DNA of 64,000 nt, from assembly GCA_965197555.1 (NCBI GenBank), contig OZ240213.1:186001-250000 (forward strand), given 5' to 3'. Source of the DNA: G965197555 sp965197555 (GTDB taxonomy: Bacteria; Chloroflexota; Dehalococcoidia; Lucifugimonadales; UBA3495). Positions 43,539 to 52,457 of this stretch are shown here, in pieces. The translations under genes and the position numbers were made by a program. The first letter of the stretch is position 1; every line of letters begins with the position of its first letter. The notes under the pieces were generated by a model. That model did no database searches and was not told where the DNA came from. It worked only from the letters and a program-made list of their open reading frames with translations.

Positions 43539-44021
43539 TCAGATCAAACCCCAGGCGGATAGTGGTTGGTAACGGAGCCACACTCGTCCTAGGATCATCT
43601 CTCGGCTGATTGGCCCAAACGCACGGCTGTCTTGACTGTCGCTTCTGTTGTCTCCCAGAACGAAGTACTCATCTGGGCCCAACCACCACTCCCGGTCATA
43701 TTCCACCCTTTGCCGGGTCCCTGCATCCAGATATCGCTCCTCCAACAATTGACCACCCAAATATACCCGGCCACCGTCCAGACGTAGGTCCTCGTCCGGT
43801 AGACCGACTATACGTTTGATGTAAGTCTGGTCGGCCCACGCCGGATGGCGGACCACCACTACGTCTCCTCGGCATAACCGGCTCCTGGCTTGAGCGGAAC
43901 TGGTTGCCAGCACTTCCTGGGCATGGGCCAAAGTGGGGAACATGCTGTTGCCTTCTACCTTATAGCGGACAGAAGATAGGATCAGGTCTAGCATCCGGAC
44001 TGCTTGGGAGAGCACCATCAC
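43539..44021 (-). CDS. Signal peptidase I (S26) paralogue
   Basis: A ~160-residue S26 peptidase from GTG 44021 (GAGGGG ten nt upstream); the frame extends to 44108. Counting from 44021, the Ser26 is in VEGNSMFPTL and Lys69 in YIKRIVGLPD; GDNRSDSQDSRAFGPI follows. The N terminus has only a short amphipathic or weak membrane segment, unlike the lepB at 21447-22073. It may serve a narrow substrate set or be peripheral. It is divergent from the Gfo/Idh gene. Confidence 0.85.
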   Translation of the reverse strand: MMVLSQAVRMLDLILSSVRYKVEGNSMFPTLAHAQEVLATSSAQARSRLCRGDVVVVRHPAWADQTYIKRIVGLPDEDLRLDGGRVYLGGQLLEERYLDAGTRQRVEYDREWWLGPDEYFVLGDNRSDSQDSRAFGPISREMILGRVWLRYQPLSAWGLI

Positions 44022-44155
44022 CAGCGGGCTTCCCCTCTGTATTACGGATAGACCAACGGGCCGTATCCAGCATTGTAGATGAGCTACTCCTCCCGGGCAA
44101 TCTGCCAAGCTTGAATCTTCGGTCCAGCTTCATCGCCTGACTGTCCTCCCGCGTG

Positions 44156-44184
44156 TAGACTGGGGCAGTGCTCTCCCCTATAAT
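44156..44184 (+). promoter_or_regulatory. sigma70-type promoter of the Gfo/Idh gene
   Basis: TAGACT and a consensus TATAAT are separated by 17 bp. It lies inside the open frame that starts at 44168, so translation must begin downstream, at 44243. Confidence 0.55.
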
Positions 44185-44242
44185 CGAGCGGGCCCCAACC
44201 ACTTCCAGACTCCCCTATGATGGTTCAAGGAGATCAGTAAAA

Positions 44243-45280
44243 ATGGCCAATGAAAGCATCCGGCTCGGCCTCATCGGCGCAGGGCGCAACACCCGAGACA
44301 GACATATACCTGGTTTCCAGAACATCCAAGGGGTGGACATCGTCGCAGTGGCCAATCGCTCCCGGGAGTCGGGACGGCAAGTGGCCGACCAGTTCAACAT
44401 TCCCCGGGTCTACGACAACTGGGAGGAATTGCTGGAGGACGACAGCATTGATGCAGTCTGCATCGGCACGTGGCCCTACATGCACCGCACCCTAACGTTA
44501 GCAGCGCTGGAGAAGGGTAAGCACGTGCTTACCGAGGCCCGCATGGCGATGAATGCCCAGGAAGCCCAAGAAATGCTGGAGGCCTCACGGGCTCGGCCCG
44601 GTCTGGTGACCCAAATCGTGCCTTCTCCTATGACCTTTAGTGTCGACAATCTGCTGCAACGGCTAATCAACGAAGGCTACTTGGGGGACCTGCTGGCGGT
44701 CGACATTCAGGTGTTGGGGCCCGATTTTGTGGACGATTCCAGCCCCCTGCACTGGAGGCAAAACCGGGACCTGAGCGGCTACAACATATTGAACATGGGT
44801 ATCTGGTATGAGGCCATGATACGTTGGGCCGGCAGGGCCACCAAAGTATCAGCCATGACTCGGGTCAATGTGCCCCACCGGCAGGACGACACTGGAAATA
44901 AAGTAGCGGTCAGCATTCCGGACCACGTCGATATTCTATGCGAGCTGACTGGGGGAGCCCAAGCTCACATGCGGTTCAGCGCCGTGACCGGCCTCTCGCC
45001 GGGTAACGAAGTATGGTTGTACGGCAGCCAGGGCACTCTGAGGCTGGACCAGCGGCTCAACGTCTCCGGCGGCCGCCGGGGCGACCATCAGCTTACTGAC
45101 ATCAACAATCCTCCGGAAAGCCAATATTCATGGCGGGTGGAGGATGAGTTCATCAGCGCCATACAAGGAAAAGAGGAAGTCACCAGGACTCCTTTCTCTG
45201 TCGGAGTCCACTACATGGAGTGGACGGAGGCAGTGACCCGCAGCGCCCAGAGCGGCCAGGCAATCTCGCTTCCTCTGTGA
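44243..45280 (+). CDS. Gfo/Idh/MocA family oxidoreductase
   Basis: A 345-residue NAD(P)-dependent dehydrogenase. The Rossmann motif LGLIGAGRNTRDRHIPG is at residues 7-23. The EKGKHVLTEARMAMN block carries the family's catalytic region; the usual EKP is replaced by TEARM, so the typical Lys of EKP is missing. The C-terminal domain begins near residue 135. AAGGAGATC precedes ATG 44243. Family members oxidise or epimerise sugars and inositols. It is probably alone; a hairpin follows the stop. Confidence 0.87.
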   Translation: MANESIRLGLIGAGRNTRDRHIPGFQNIQGVDIVAVANRSRESGRQVADQFNIPRVYDNWEELLEDDSIDAVCIGTWPYMHRTLTLAALEKGKHVLTEARMAMNAQEAQEMLEASRARPGLVTQIVPSPMTFSVDNLLQRLINEGYLGDLLAVDIQVLGPDFVDDSSPLHWRQNRDLSGYNILNMGIWYEAMIRWAGRATKVSAMTRVNVPHRQDDTGNKVAVSIPDHVDILCELTGGAQAHMRFSAVTGLSPGNEVWLYGSQGTLRLDQRLNVSGGRRGDHQLTDINNPPESQYSWRVEDEFISAIQGKEEVTRTPFSVGVHYMEWTEAVTRSAQSGQAISLPL

Positions 45281-45288
45281 TCGATTAG

Positions 45289-45313
45289 AACCGGAAGACC
45301 GGGTCTTCCGGTT
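45289..45313 (+). terminator. Hairpin after the Gfo/Idh gene
   Basis: An 11-bp perfect stem (AACCGGAAGAC with its complement) around CGG, 9 nt after the stop. The T-tract is weak. Confidence 0.5.
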
Positions 45314-45395
45314 AGCCCACCGGAGCGCAGTAGTTGGCGGGGTGCCCAAGCCAGGGGCAAGCCAACCCAGGCTCCTTCTCGGCGATGAGGATCGT

Positions 45396-46556
45396 ATGTT
45401 CGAGGTCCCCTGCGGGGTTGAGGGAGTATTCCCGGTCCAGTGGCTGCGGAAGGCCGTTGGCGAAGGGATCATAGAGTCACTCTGGTCCAAGATCCCCGAC
45501 GCCAACTTCCAACCCGCCAGCTTGGACCTTCGCTTGGGTGCCACAGCCTACCGGCTGCGGTGTAGTTTTTTGCCCGGCGCCTTGACGGTGAAGGAAAAGC
45601 TAGCCGAATTTGCCATGGGCGATATCGACCTCCGGGATGGTGGGATACTGGAAAGGAACCAGCCCTACCTGATTCCTCTGGTCGAAGAAATTCACCTGCC
45701 GGATGGCGTCCATGCCAAGGGCAACCCGCGAAGCTCCACGGGCCGCTTGGACATCTTTACCCGGGTTATCTCCGACCATAGCCACCAGTTCGATGAGGTC
45801 CGCAGCGGCTATCGGGGGAAGCTTTATCTGGAGGTCGTATCCCGCTCATTTACCATCAAGGTCAAAGAGAAGCTGTCCCTGAACCAGCTTCGCCTCATTA
45901 AGGGCGACGCCCGGTCCAACGATGGTGAGATCGTAGACCTCCACCAGCGCACGCCGGTCCTATTCATCCACGGCACTCCCGCTAGTTCCTCGGAATTGGA
46001 ACTGGCGGACGGCCTTTTCCTGAGTATCGACTTGACTAACAACGAGAGTGGCTTCGTGGGATACCGGGCCAAGAAAAACAGCCACCTGCTGGACCTGTCG
46101 CAAGTGCAACATTACAAGCAGGAGGAGTTCTGGGAGCCCGTGCACACCGAGCCCAAGAACCGGCTTGTATTGGAGCCCGAAGAGTTCTACTTGCTGGTCT
46201 CCGCTGAGAACGTGAGGATACCGCCACACCTGGCTGCGGAGATGGTGGCCTACGATCCTACTAGCGGTGAGCTGCGGTCCCATTACGCCGGCTTTTTTGA
46301 TCCCGGATTCGGTTACGACGACCAAGGCCTCCTGCCTGGGACCCGCGCGGTGCTGGAAGTGCGTGCCCACGACGTCCCATTTATGATTGAACACCGTCAA
46401 AAAATCTGTAAGCTGGGCTTCGAGAAGGTCATCGAACGGCCAGAGGTGCTGTACGGCTCTCAGATTGGGTCTTCCTACCAGCACCAAGCTTTGACCCTTA
46501 GCAAGCATTTTATTCCCGCAATCCCGCCCTCTCCGACCCAGACGTCGTTCCTATAA
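45396..46556 (+). CDS. Two-domain dCTP deaminase/dUTPase-fold protein
   Basis: A 386-residue protein that looks like the fused tandem 2'-deoxycytidine 5'-triphosphate deaminases of Alphaproteobacteria. Domain 1 has DANFQPASLDLRLGATAYRL and GNPRSSTGRLDIFTRVI. Domain 2 has AGFFDPGFGYDD and the VLEVRAHDVPFMIEHRQ block. Such enzymes make dUTP from dCTP for dTMP supply. ATG 45396 has GATGAGGA upstream; the frame is open from 45342. About twice the length of a standard Dcd. It follows the Gfo/Idh gene but has no functional link to it. Confidence 0.82.
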   Translation: MFEVPCGVEGVFPVQWLRKAVGEGIIESLWSKIPDANFQPASLDLRLGATAYRLRCSFLPGALTVKEKLAEFAMGDIDLRDGGILERNQPYLIPLVEEIHLPDGVHAKGNPRSSTGRLDIFTRVISDHSHQFDEVRSGYRGKLYLEVVSRSFTIKVKEKLSLNQLRLIKGDARSNDGEIVDLHQRTPVLFIHGTPASSSELELADGLFLSIDLTNNESGFVGYRAKKNSHLLDLSQVQHYKQEEFWEPVHTEPKNRLVLEPEEFYLLVSAENVRIPPHLAAEMVAYDPTSGELRSHYAGFFDPGFGYDDQGLLPGTRAVLEVRAHDVPFMIEHRQKICKLGFEKVIERPEVLYGSQIGSSYQHQALTLSKHFIPAIPPSPTQTSFL

Positions 46557-46809
46557 CCTGTACTTCCATCAGGAAACCCATGATAGTGGAGCCGAGAGTG
46601 AGGCGACGGGGAATGGCGTGAGGTAGACCGAGAAACCCGGGAGTAGTAGGCATCGACCGGGGCGCTAAGTAGCGTCGGTTACACCCAGTGACCCAACTCC
46701 AAATGAGCTGCGCCACTGGGGTTGGGCGCGACATCGCCTGTACTCTCCGACGAAGGCTACTTGGCTACGTCCGCTGAACCCAGCCCGACTCACTATGCCT
46801 AATTCTTCT

Positions 46810-48651
46810 TTATGATATTGGAACTACCAGAGTGTCCATCTCAGTGGCGTAGGCAGGGAAAGTGATGTCCCCGCCCAGCGGATCGGTGCCGTGGCCGGTG
46901 GCCTTGACACCAACCGATTGAGCGTCCCCATCCAAGATCACACCGTCTCCAGCCAGCGATATGGTCACCAGCCGCCATACCCAGGTCTCACCTGGTCCCA
47001 TCACACCATCGCCCAAGGTGTCATCGCCAATGAACTCCTTCGAGTCAACGGTGAGGCGGACGTTTGAGGGTTCTATGTCGACGTATACGTCGGTGAGAGG
47101 TGAGTCACCGGTGTTGGATTCGGTAACGGTTAATACTTGGACCACCAGCCTCAACACCATAGTATCAACCTCTGAGAGGCTAACCATACTGTTGGGATGG
47201 ATCACTCTAACGGCGGTCGTGTCACGATCATGGACTGGGTCGCCGTCCGGAGCGGTGCCGGTCACGCTCATTGCGATTGTTATGTCACTGGACAACGGGA
47301 TGGAACTACACTCGTAGGTTCGTTCACTTTGGGACTGAAGCGAGCCCAAGGAGCGGGAACAGTCAGACGAGCCCTTGGCTGTAACCACGACGTCGTCAAG
47401 CTCGGTGTTACCGTAGTTGCTAACTGTTACGGTAAACCTGGCGACGGTCCCTTCTCTAATAATCTGTTCCGTCGGGTTCACATTGATGGCTAGATCCAAC
47501 TCGAAGACAACGGCCTCGACCTGGACGGAATCGGCCAGTGTGCCAACGTCTACCACTCGGCCCTGAACTGTAGCTGTTATTAACGTGGTCCCGGAGGAAT
47601 AGGTGCTGACGCAGCTATAGACAACTGAAGCACCCTCAGCCATGTTGCCAATAGTGCGGTTGCAGTTTGGAGCCTCGGGTACTGTAACGGACACATCAAC
47701 CATCCCCGTGGTGTTGGGGTTCAACACCGTGACTTCGAATTCCGATGGGCTTCCAACTCGCACCCGTTGCAAGCGTGGGGTCATGTTGATGGATACGCCT
47801 ATGGCTTCAATAGTGATGGATGCGGTGGCGGTGTCACGTACCGAGGACAATTCTTGCGGTACCCCGCCAATCACATCGGCGATCGCGGTAGCAGCGTTGG
47901 TGGCTGCCTGGGCGGGGCTCATCTCACAATCGAAACTCGTGGAATCCCCCACTGACAGTGACCCAACGTTCCGTTCACAGGCGGTTTCCAGGGCATCAAG
48001 AACCTGAATGTTAGACAACTCGAAACCACCGGTGTTGGTAATTGCGATCCTGAAATCGGCGGTGCCACCCTCGTAAACGACCTGTGTAGCAGGGCTTATT
48101 TCAATTCTTACCGCAGGGTGCATCATTCGGATTTCAGATTCCAGAGACGCTGCAGCCATTGGATGTTCTGTGTCGCCAGAAACACTGTGGGAGATGCCGC
48201 CGGTATAGTCCACCCGGACCGTCAACCGCAAATCCTCAGCATTTGCTTGGTCCACGGTGTAGCTAGCGGCAGGCGCCTCATAGACGGAGCCACGCCGGAT
48301 CTGAGGGATCTGAGGAGTGTCGTTAACGCCAGCTACATTCACCGTTGTGCCGTTGGGGGGCGTAACCGCAAGCCGCCCACCGCCGTAGTTACAAGCGGTC
48401 ACACCGCTAGGCAGCTCAGGAATTGACAAGGCGACTCTGTAGAAGACCTGCATTCCATGAGAAACCGTGGTTATCACAGCGCCGTTTTCATCGAAAGTGC
48501 TGACCGACAGACCGACGGTCGAAAAGTCACATTCCGCGGGATCTTGGTGACCAAGCACGAATTGACTACGAAACATAAAGGTAGCTAGGACTGCCGCGAT
48601 TATCGCTATGAGGACAACCAAGGGGACCGCCCTGCGTTGCGTTAACTTCAT
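46810..48651 (-). CDS. Secreted/surface protein with repeated CARDB/DUF11-like domains
   Basis: A 613-residue protein with an N-terminal signal or anchor segment (PLVVLIAIIAAVLATFMF). The rest carries repeated Ig-like beta-sandwich units of about 110 residues. Each unit starts with a pattern like VRIEISPATQVVYEGGTADF or LDLAINVNPTEQIIREGTVA, followed by FTVTVSNYGNTELDDVVVTA and a paired Cys as in CSRSLGSL. This is the DUF11/CARDB style of cell-surface adhesion stalks. ATG 48651 has GGTGGG upstream. It is monocistronic and ends without an anchoring motif. Confidence 0.8.
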   Translation of the reverse strand: MKLTQRRAVPLVVLIAIIAAVLATFMFRSQFVLGHQDPAECDFSTVGLSVSTFDENGAVITTVSHGMQVFYRVALSIPELPSGVTACNYGGGRLAVTPPNGTTVNVAGVNDTPQIPQIRRGSVYEAPAASYTVDQANAEDLRLTVRVDYTGGISHSVSGDTEHPMAAASLESEIRMMHPAVRIEISPATQVVYEGGTADFRIAITNTGGFELSNIQVLDALETACERNVGSLSVGDSTSFDCEMSPAQAATNAATAIADVIGGVPQELSSVRDTATASITIEAIGVSINMTPRLQRVRVGSPSEFEVTVLNPNTTGMVDVSVTVPEAPNCNRTIGNMAEGASVVYSCVSTYSSGTTLITATVQGRVVDVGTLADSVQVEAVVFELDLAINVNPTEQIIREGTVARFTVTVSNYGNTELDDVVVTAKGSSDCSRSLGSLQSQSERTYECSSIPLSSDITIAMSVTGTAPDGDPVHDRDTTAVRVIHPNSMVSLSEVDTMVLRLVVQVLTVTESNTGDSPLTDVYVDIEPSNVRLTVDSKEFIGDDTLGDGVMGPGETWVWRLVTISLAGDGVILDGDAQSVGVKATGHGTDPLGGDITFPAYATEMDTLVVPIS

Positions 48652-49063
48652 CGACCCACCATCCATGAGCATAAAAAGCTCAGTTTTCGAGCAAAACCGA
48701 ATGTTAGAATAATACCATCCTGACCAAATGGCAAGCGCTTTTGGTTATTGAACCGGGTCATTCATTATCCCATCGGAACGCCGCGTCAGTTACTCAAATG
48801 TAGCCGTCCTGCCTCGCCAAGCAGCTCACATCTCCGAAGCTATGGTCCTGCTGGACAATACCAGCGCCATGGCAGTAGGGACAATGTGACCGGTACCGGG
48901 TCATGGACAAGTCCGCCAGTCTCATTCTAGAAAGGCTACCACCTGCGCCCAGGGCACAACCAATCAAGAGTTAGGCCTCCCGAGCCTGGTGACCGAGCGA
49001 TCTGCATAGTAGTGGTAGTGAACGAGGCCAAAACAACTAGGCATGCCGGCGGCAAGGGAAAAG
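48652..49063. other. Intergenic region, no gene seen
   Basis: About 0.4 kb upstream of the surface-protein gene and downstream of the replication operon. No frame or clear structure was found. Confidence 0.4.
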
Positions 49064-50449
49064 CTAACCGGCGCGGTTCCGTCTCTGGTCCCGGTAGTTC
49101 GGTGCCGTAATCGGCTCCCAGTCCACGACCATGCTATCGACCAAGCGGGAAGCGATTCGTGGTTTGGCTTCCTCCAACTCTTCGATAGAAAAGGCGTTGG
49201 TTATAACCGTCGGCATTTGGGATTCGTGCCGGTGAACAATAATCTGGTATAGCTTCTCCTCAGCCCAAGAGGTGCTGCTCTCCGCTCCCAGGTCGTCCAG
49301 TATCAGCAGAGGGACAGAATACAACTGCTCAAACAGCTCGTCGTATCCGATCTGGCTTTCGGGATTGAATGTCGCCCGCAGATGGTCCAAGAGGGTCGGC
49401 ACAAAAGCGAAAAATACCGGAGTACCCCGGAGTAGGCATTCCCCAGCGATGGCTACTGCCAGGTGGGTCTTGCCGCACCCTCTGGGACCGGTGAAAAGAA
49501 GCCAGCCTTGGGGCTCTACCGCGAATGTCTCGGCGGCTTGCTTGGCCCGCTGGAGTGACTCCCGGTCCCTTCGCGTGGCGTTGCGGCCGCCGTGCACATC
49601 AAAGGACTCGAAGGTCATGCGCTTCAGCATATTGGACGGGATCTCGCCGATTCCCCGGGACAGGCGTGAATTATGCCTTCCCAGCTGGACCACCTTGGAT
49701 ACTCCCTCGGCGTCCGCGATCCTGGTCCGCAGGACCTCATCCATCCTTTGCAACGGGCCACGGACCGTAATCACAGTGGGCAAAGCAGCATTGAACCGGT
49801 GGTTGATCACTTGATAAAGCTTCTCTTGAGCCCAGGGTGTGGCGCTATGGGTGCCCAGATCATCCAGGACCAGTACAGGCACGTTTCGTACTTGCTCGAA
49901 CAATTCATCGTAGGAGACATCATTGCCTGGAGCGTAAGCGGAGCGCAGGTGGTCAAAAAGATCCGCGACAACTATGAAAAAAACCGTACGTCCGGCTTCG
50001 ATGCAACGGTTGGCCACGGCCACTGCCAGGTGGGTCTTACCGGAGCCACTGGGACCGACCAAGGTCAGCCACCCCGTGGGGTTGTCAGCGAACTCCAGCG
50101 CCGCCGCCAAGCCGGCCCGGAATAGCTCTTGGTTGCCCATATCCGATAGAGGGCCGCTTTGCCGGGTGGTGGCGAAGGTGATTCTGCCCAGAGCACCAAG
50201 GTTGCTATAGCGGCGCAAGGCCTCAATGCGGCTGGCGCTGACGGTCACGTTCTGGCAGTGGCAAGGAAACGCCTCGCCGAAATCGGGGTGACCTACGTGG
50301 ACACGCTTAGAGACCCAACCCCTACCGCTGCAATCAGGACACACCTCCACGGCCACCGGGTCGCTGGCCAACGCCGCCCCATCGCCGTTCGTAGTCCTCA
50401 AAGTATTTCTGACGGTCATCCTTTTGAGGATATCGCCCAGGCTTTCCAT
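49064..50449 (-). CDS. Tandem AAA+ DnaC/IstB-like helicase-loader-type ATPase
   Basis: A 461-residue protein with an N-terminal zinc-ribbon-like segment (Cys37, Cys40, Cys63, Cys65). It has two consecutive DnaC/IstB-type AAA+ domains. Domain 1 has Walker A GPSGSGKT at 132-139 and Walker B VLVLDDLG at 193-200; domain 2 has Walker A GPRGCGKT at 321-328 and Walker B LLILDDLG at 382-389. The two are clearly homologous (DELFEQ, WAQEKLYQ/WAEEKLYQ). Domain 2 ends with an RIASRLVDSM arginine-finger-like segment. It lies in the dnaB operon, so it probably loads the replicative helicase. GAGGGG precedes the ATG; the frame overlaps the upstream gene by 116 nt. Confidence 0.85.
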   Translation of the reverse strand: MESLGDILKRMTVRNTLRTTNGDGAALASDPVAVEVCPDCSGRGWVSKRVHVGHPDFGEAFPCHCQNVTVSASRIEALRRYSNLGALGRITFATTRQSGPLSDMGNQELFRAGLAAALEFADNPTGWLTLVGPSGSGKTHLAVAVANRCIEAGRTVFFIVVADLFDHLRSAYAPGNDVSYDELFEQVRNVPVLVLDDLGTHSATPWAQEKLYQVINHRFNAALPTVITVRGPLQRMDEVLRTRIADAEGVSKVVQLGRHNSRLSRGIGEIPSNMLKRMTFESFDVHGGRNATRRDRESLQRAKQAAETFAVEPQGWLLFTGPRGCGKTHLAVAIAGECLLRGTPVFFAFVPTLLDHLRATFNPESQIGYDELFEQLYSVPLLILDDLGAESSTSWAEEKLYQIIVHRHESQMPTVITNAFSIEELEEAKPRIASRLVDSMVVDWEPITAPNYRDQRRNRAG

Positions 50450-51089
50450 GGTCTTTCCCCTCGGCCGCCCACCGTCGCAAGATGCCCGTGATATATCGCC
50501 AATTCCTTTTGTTTCCGGAGACAGCGATTTCGAACGCTTCCTTGATCCAGCTCCATGGGTACAGGCCCTCTACCTCCTTCATCTGTTCTGCCAGTAGAGG
50601 AGATATGGTGCCTATGTTGTCCTCGTATAATCCAAAGATGTTGGGTCTTTCACCCGGGCCCTCCTCCATAGCTACTGGAGTGTAGCTAGCCGTTGGTTCA
50701 GAAGTGAACCCGCCCTGCTGGCTCAATTGGGCCACCACCCGACGGTCGGAGTGGGTATTGAGCAAGTAAAACTCCTGAGTCTCGCCGTTGCCGGCACTCC
50801 GCTGGAAGAGCAAAAAAGTACCACGTGCTACAGTCTTTTGAAGCCCGCGCCGAATTTCCTCCCGCGGGTCCCTCCCCGGCCCCATCAATCCACGCTGAAG
50901 CGATCGATCACCCAGGAAGTCACTCAAAGACAGCATCTTGGGACGGCCCTTGTTGAGGTGCCACAAGTAAACGCCCCGCAGGGTTACTTTAAGTTCGGCC
51001 AGGTCCTGAATTCCTTCCAATAGAGGACCAAGCAGGAGATTGGGTACGGGGGTATAAACAGCATCCCGAGGGAAGCCAGCAAAAGACAT
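50334..51089 (-). CDS. DnaD-domain primosome protein
   Basis: A 251-residue protein with the DnaD (DnaB_2) domain near the C-terminal half: NIFGLYEDNIGTISPLLAEQ, then YPWSWIKEAFEIAVSGNKRN and WRYITGILRRWAAEG with the conserved Trp-Tyr. The N-terminal part (ELKVTLRGVYLWHLNKGRPK) looks like a winged helix. DnaD proteins act with DnaB and helicase loaders during replication restart and initiation in Firmicutes-like systems. It lies 2 nt after dnaB, and its end overlaps the downstream dnaC-like gene. Confidence 0.85.
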   Translation of the reverse strand: MSFAGFPRDAVYTPVPNLLLGPLLEGIQDLAELKVTLRGVYLWHLNKGRPKMLSLSDFLGDRSLQRGLMGPGRDPREEIRRGLQKTVARGTFLLFQRSAGNGETQEFYLLNTHSDRRVVAQLSQQGGFTSEPTASYTPVAMEEGPGERPNIFGLYEDNIGTISPLLAEQMKEVEGLYPWSWIKEAFEIAVSGNKRNWRYITGILRRWAAEGKDHGKPGRYPQKDDRQKYFEDYERRWGGVGQRPGGRGGVS

Positions 51090-51091
51090 GG

Positions 51092-52453
51092 TTAAATGTC
51101 ATCCACTTGGGCCAGAGGGTCAAACCGGACCAGGTTGTCCCGGAAGTACAGCCTCATGCTGCCAGTGGGCCCGTTCCGGTGTTTGGCCACGATGATTTCA
51201 GCTATATTCTTAGGATAGGGCCGACCGGGCGATTGCTGCGCCCACTCCTCCTCCGTGAGGTACGCATCCTCCCGGTGAATGAAGAGAACAACGTCGGAGT
51301 CTTGCTCGATGCTGCCGCTGTCCCTCAAATCGGATAGTTGCGGCCGGTGTCCCGGCCGGTTCTCCACCAGCCGGCTTAGCTGGGAGCAGGTGATGATAGG
51401 TACTGTCAGGTCCCGGGCCAGCCCTTTCAGGGAGCGGGAGATTTCACTGATCTCCTGGACTCGGTTATCCCCGCGGCCTCGCCCCTGGATCAACTGGAGG
51501 TAGTCGACCACCAGAAGGTCCAGTCCATGCTCCATAGCCAATCGGCGAGACTTGCTACGCATGTCTACCAACCCCTGGAATGGAGTGTCGTCGATGTACA
51601 CAGGCAGTTCGGAGAGATGGCCAATGGCATCGATGATACGGTGCTCCTCTGCTTCGGTGTAGAGCCCCAGCCGCAGGCGGTGAGAGTCGATCTCCGCGTC
51701 GGCGGATAGGATGCGGAGAGCTAGCTGCTGCCGGCTCATCTCAAGGCTAAAGACTCCGATTGTAGCGCCGTTCTTGGCCGCATTGATTGCCACGTTAAGG
51801 ACCAAAGTGCTTTTGCCAAGGGCCGGGCGCGCGCCTAGGATTATCATGTCGGAGGGCTGCAGGCCGCCCAGAAGCTGGTCTAAGTCGTTGTACCCGGACA
51901 TAATCGGCCCACGGGTCAGATCCGAGGGCTCCACAACAGCGGCCCGGTCTTCCAGGTACTGGTCATATATTTGGCGCAACGGCACGAATCCCCGGTCGCT
52001 GCGGCCTGATTGCACCTGGAAAAGGACATCCTCAGCCTGGCTGAGACTTGAGTTTACGTCATCGGTATCTTCGTATCCGATGGCTGAGATTCTGGAGGCG
52101 GCGTCGACCAAACGCCGCATGGTGGCAGTCCTGGCGACTAGCTGAGCGTAATGCTCCGAGTGGACTGACGTAGGGGTTATGGAGATCAAGTGGCTCAGGT
52201 AGGCCATCCCGCCCACGGTGTCCAATTGGTTAATGCGGCTGAGCTCCCGGGCGACAGTAACCTGGTCAATGGCCTCGCCTCGTTGGAACAAAGCGACACA
52301 AGCAGTGAAGCAGGTCTGGTTCTTTTCCCGGTAGAAATCCTCAGGCCGGATCAGATGAGCGATGCGGGGGAAACAGTCCCCATCGATCAGTAACGACCCA
52401 ACCACCGCTTCCTCCGCCTCCAGATCGTGGGGCAGCAGTTTCTCAGCGTACAT
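51092..52453 (-). CDS. dnaB: Replicative DNA helicase
   Basis: A 453-residue hexameric helicase. The N-terminal DnaB domain starts LPHDLEAEEAVVGSLLIDGD. The RecA-like domain has Walker A GARPALGKST, Walker B DLLVVDYLQL, then SRSLKGLARDLTVPIITCSQ and the arginine-finger segment. The length fits the family. It opens 4 nt after rplI and is followed by the DnaD-like gene; the order rplI-dnaB is widespread in bacteria. Confidence 0.96.
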   Translation of the reverse strand: MYAEKLLPHDLEAEEAVVGSLLIDGDCFPRIAHLIRPEDFYREKNQTCFTACVALFQRGEAIDQVTVARELSRINQLDTVGGMAYLSHLISITPTSVHSEHYAQLVARTATMRRLVDAASRISAIGYEDTDDVNSSLSQAEDVLFQVQSGRSDRGFVPLRQIYDQYLEDRAAVVEPSDLTRGPIMSGYNDLDQLLGGLQPSDMIILGARPALGKSTLVLNVAINAAKNGATIGVFSLEMSRQQLALRILSADAEIDSHRLRLGLYTEAEEHRIIDAIGHLSELPVYIDDTPFQGLVDMRSKSRRLAMEHGLDLLVVDYLQLIQGRGRGDNRVQEISEISRSLKGLARDLTVPIITCSQLSRLVENRPGHRPQLSDLRDSGSIEQDSDVVLFIHREDAYLTEEEWAQQSPGRPYPKNIAEIIVAKHRNGPTGSMRLYFRDNLVRFDPLAQVDDI

Positions 52454-52457
52454 TCGC

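Noticed and set aside
44168..44242. Upstream extension of the Gfo/Idh frame
   Set aside because: A 17-bp-spaced TAGACT/TATAAT promoter lies within it; AAGGAGATC before ATG 44243 is better.
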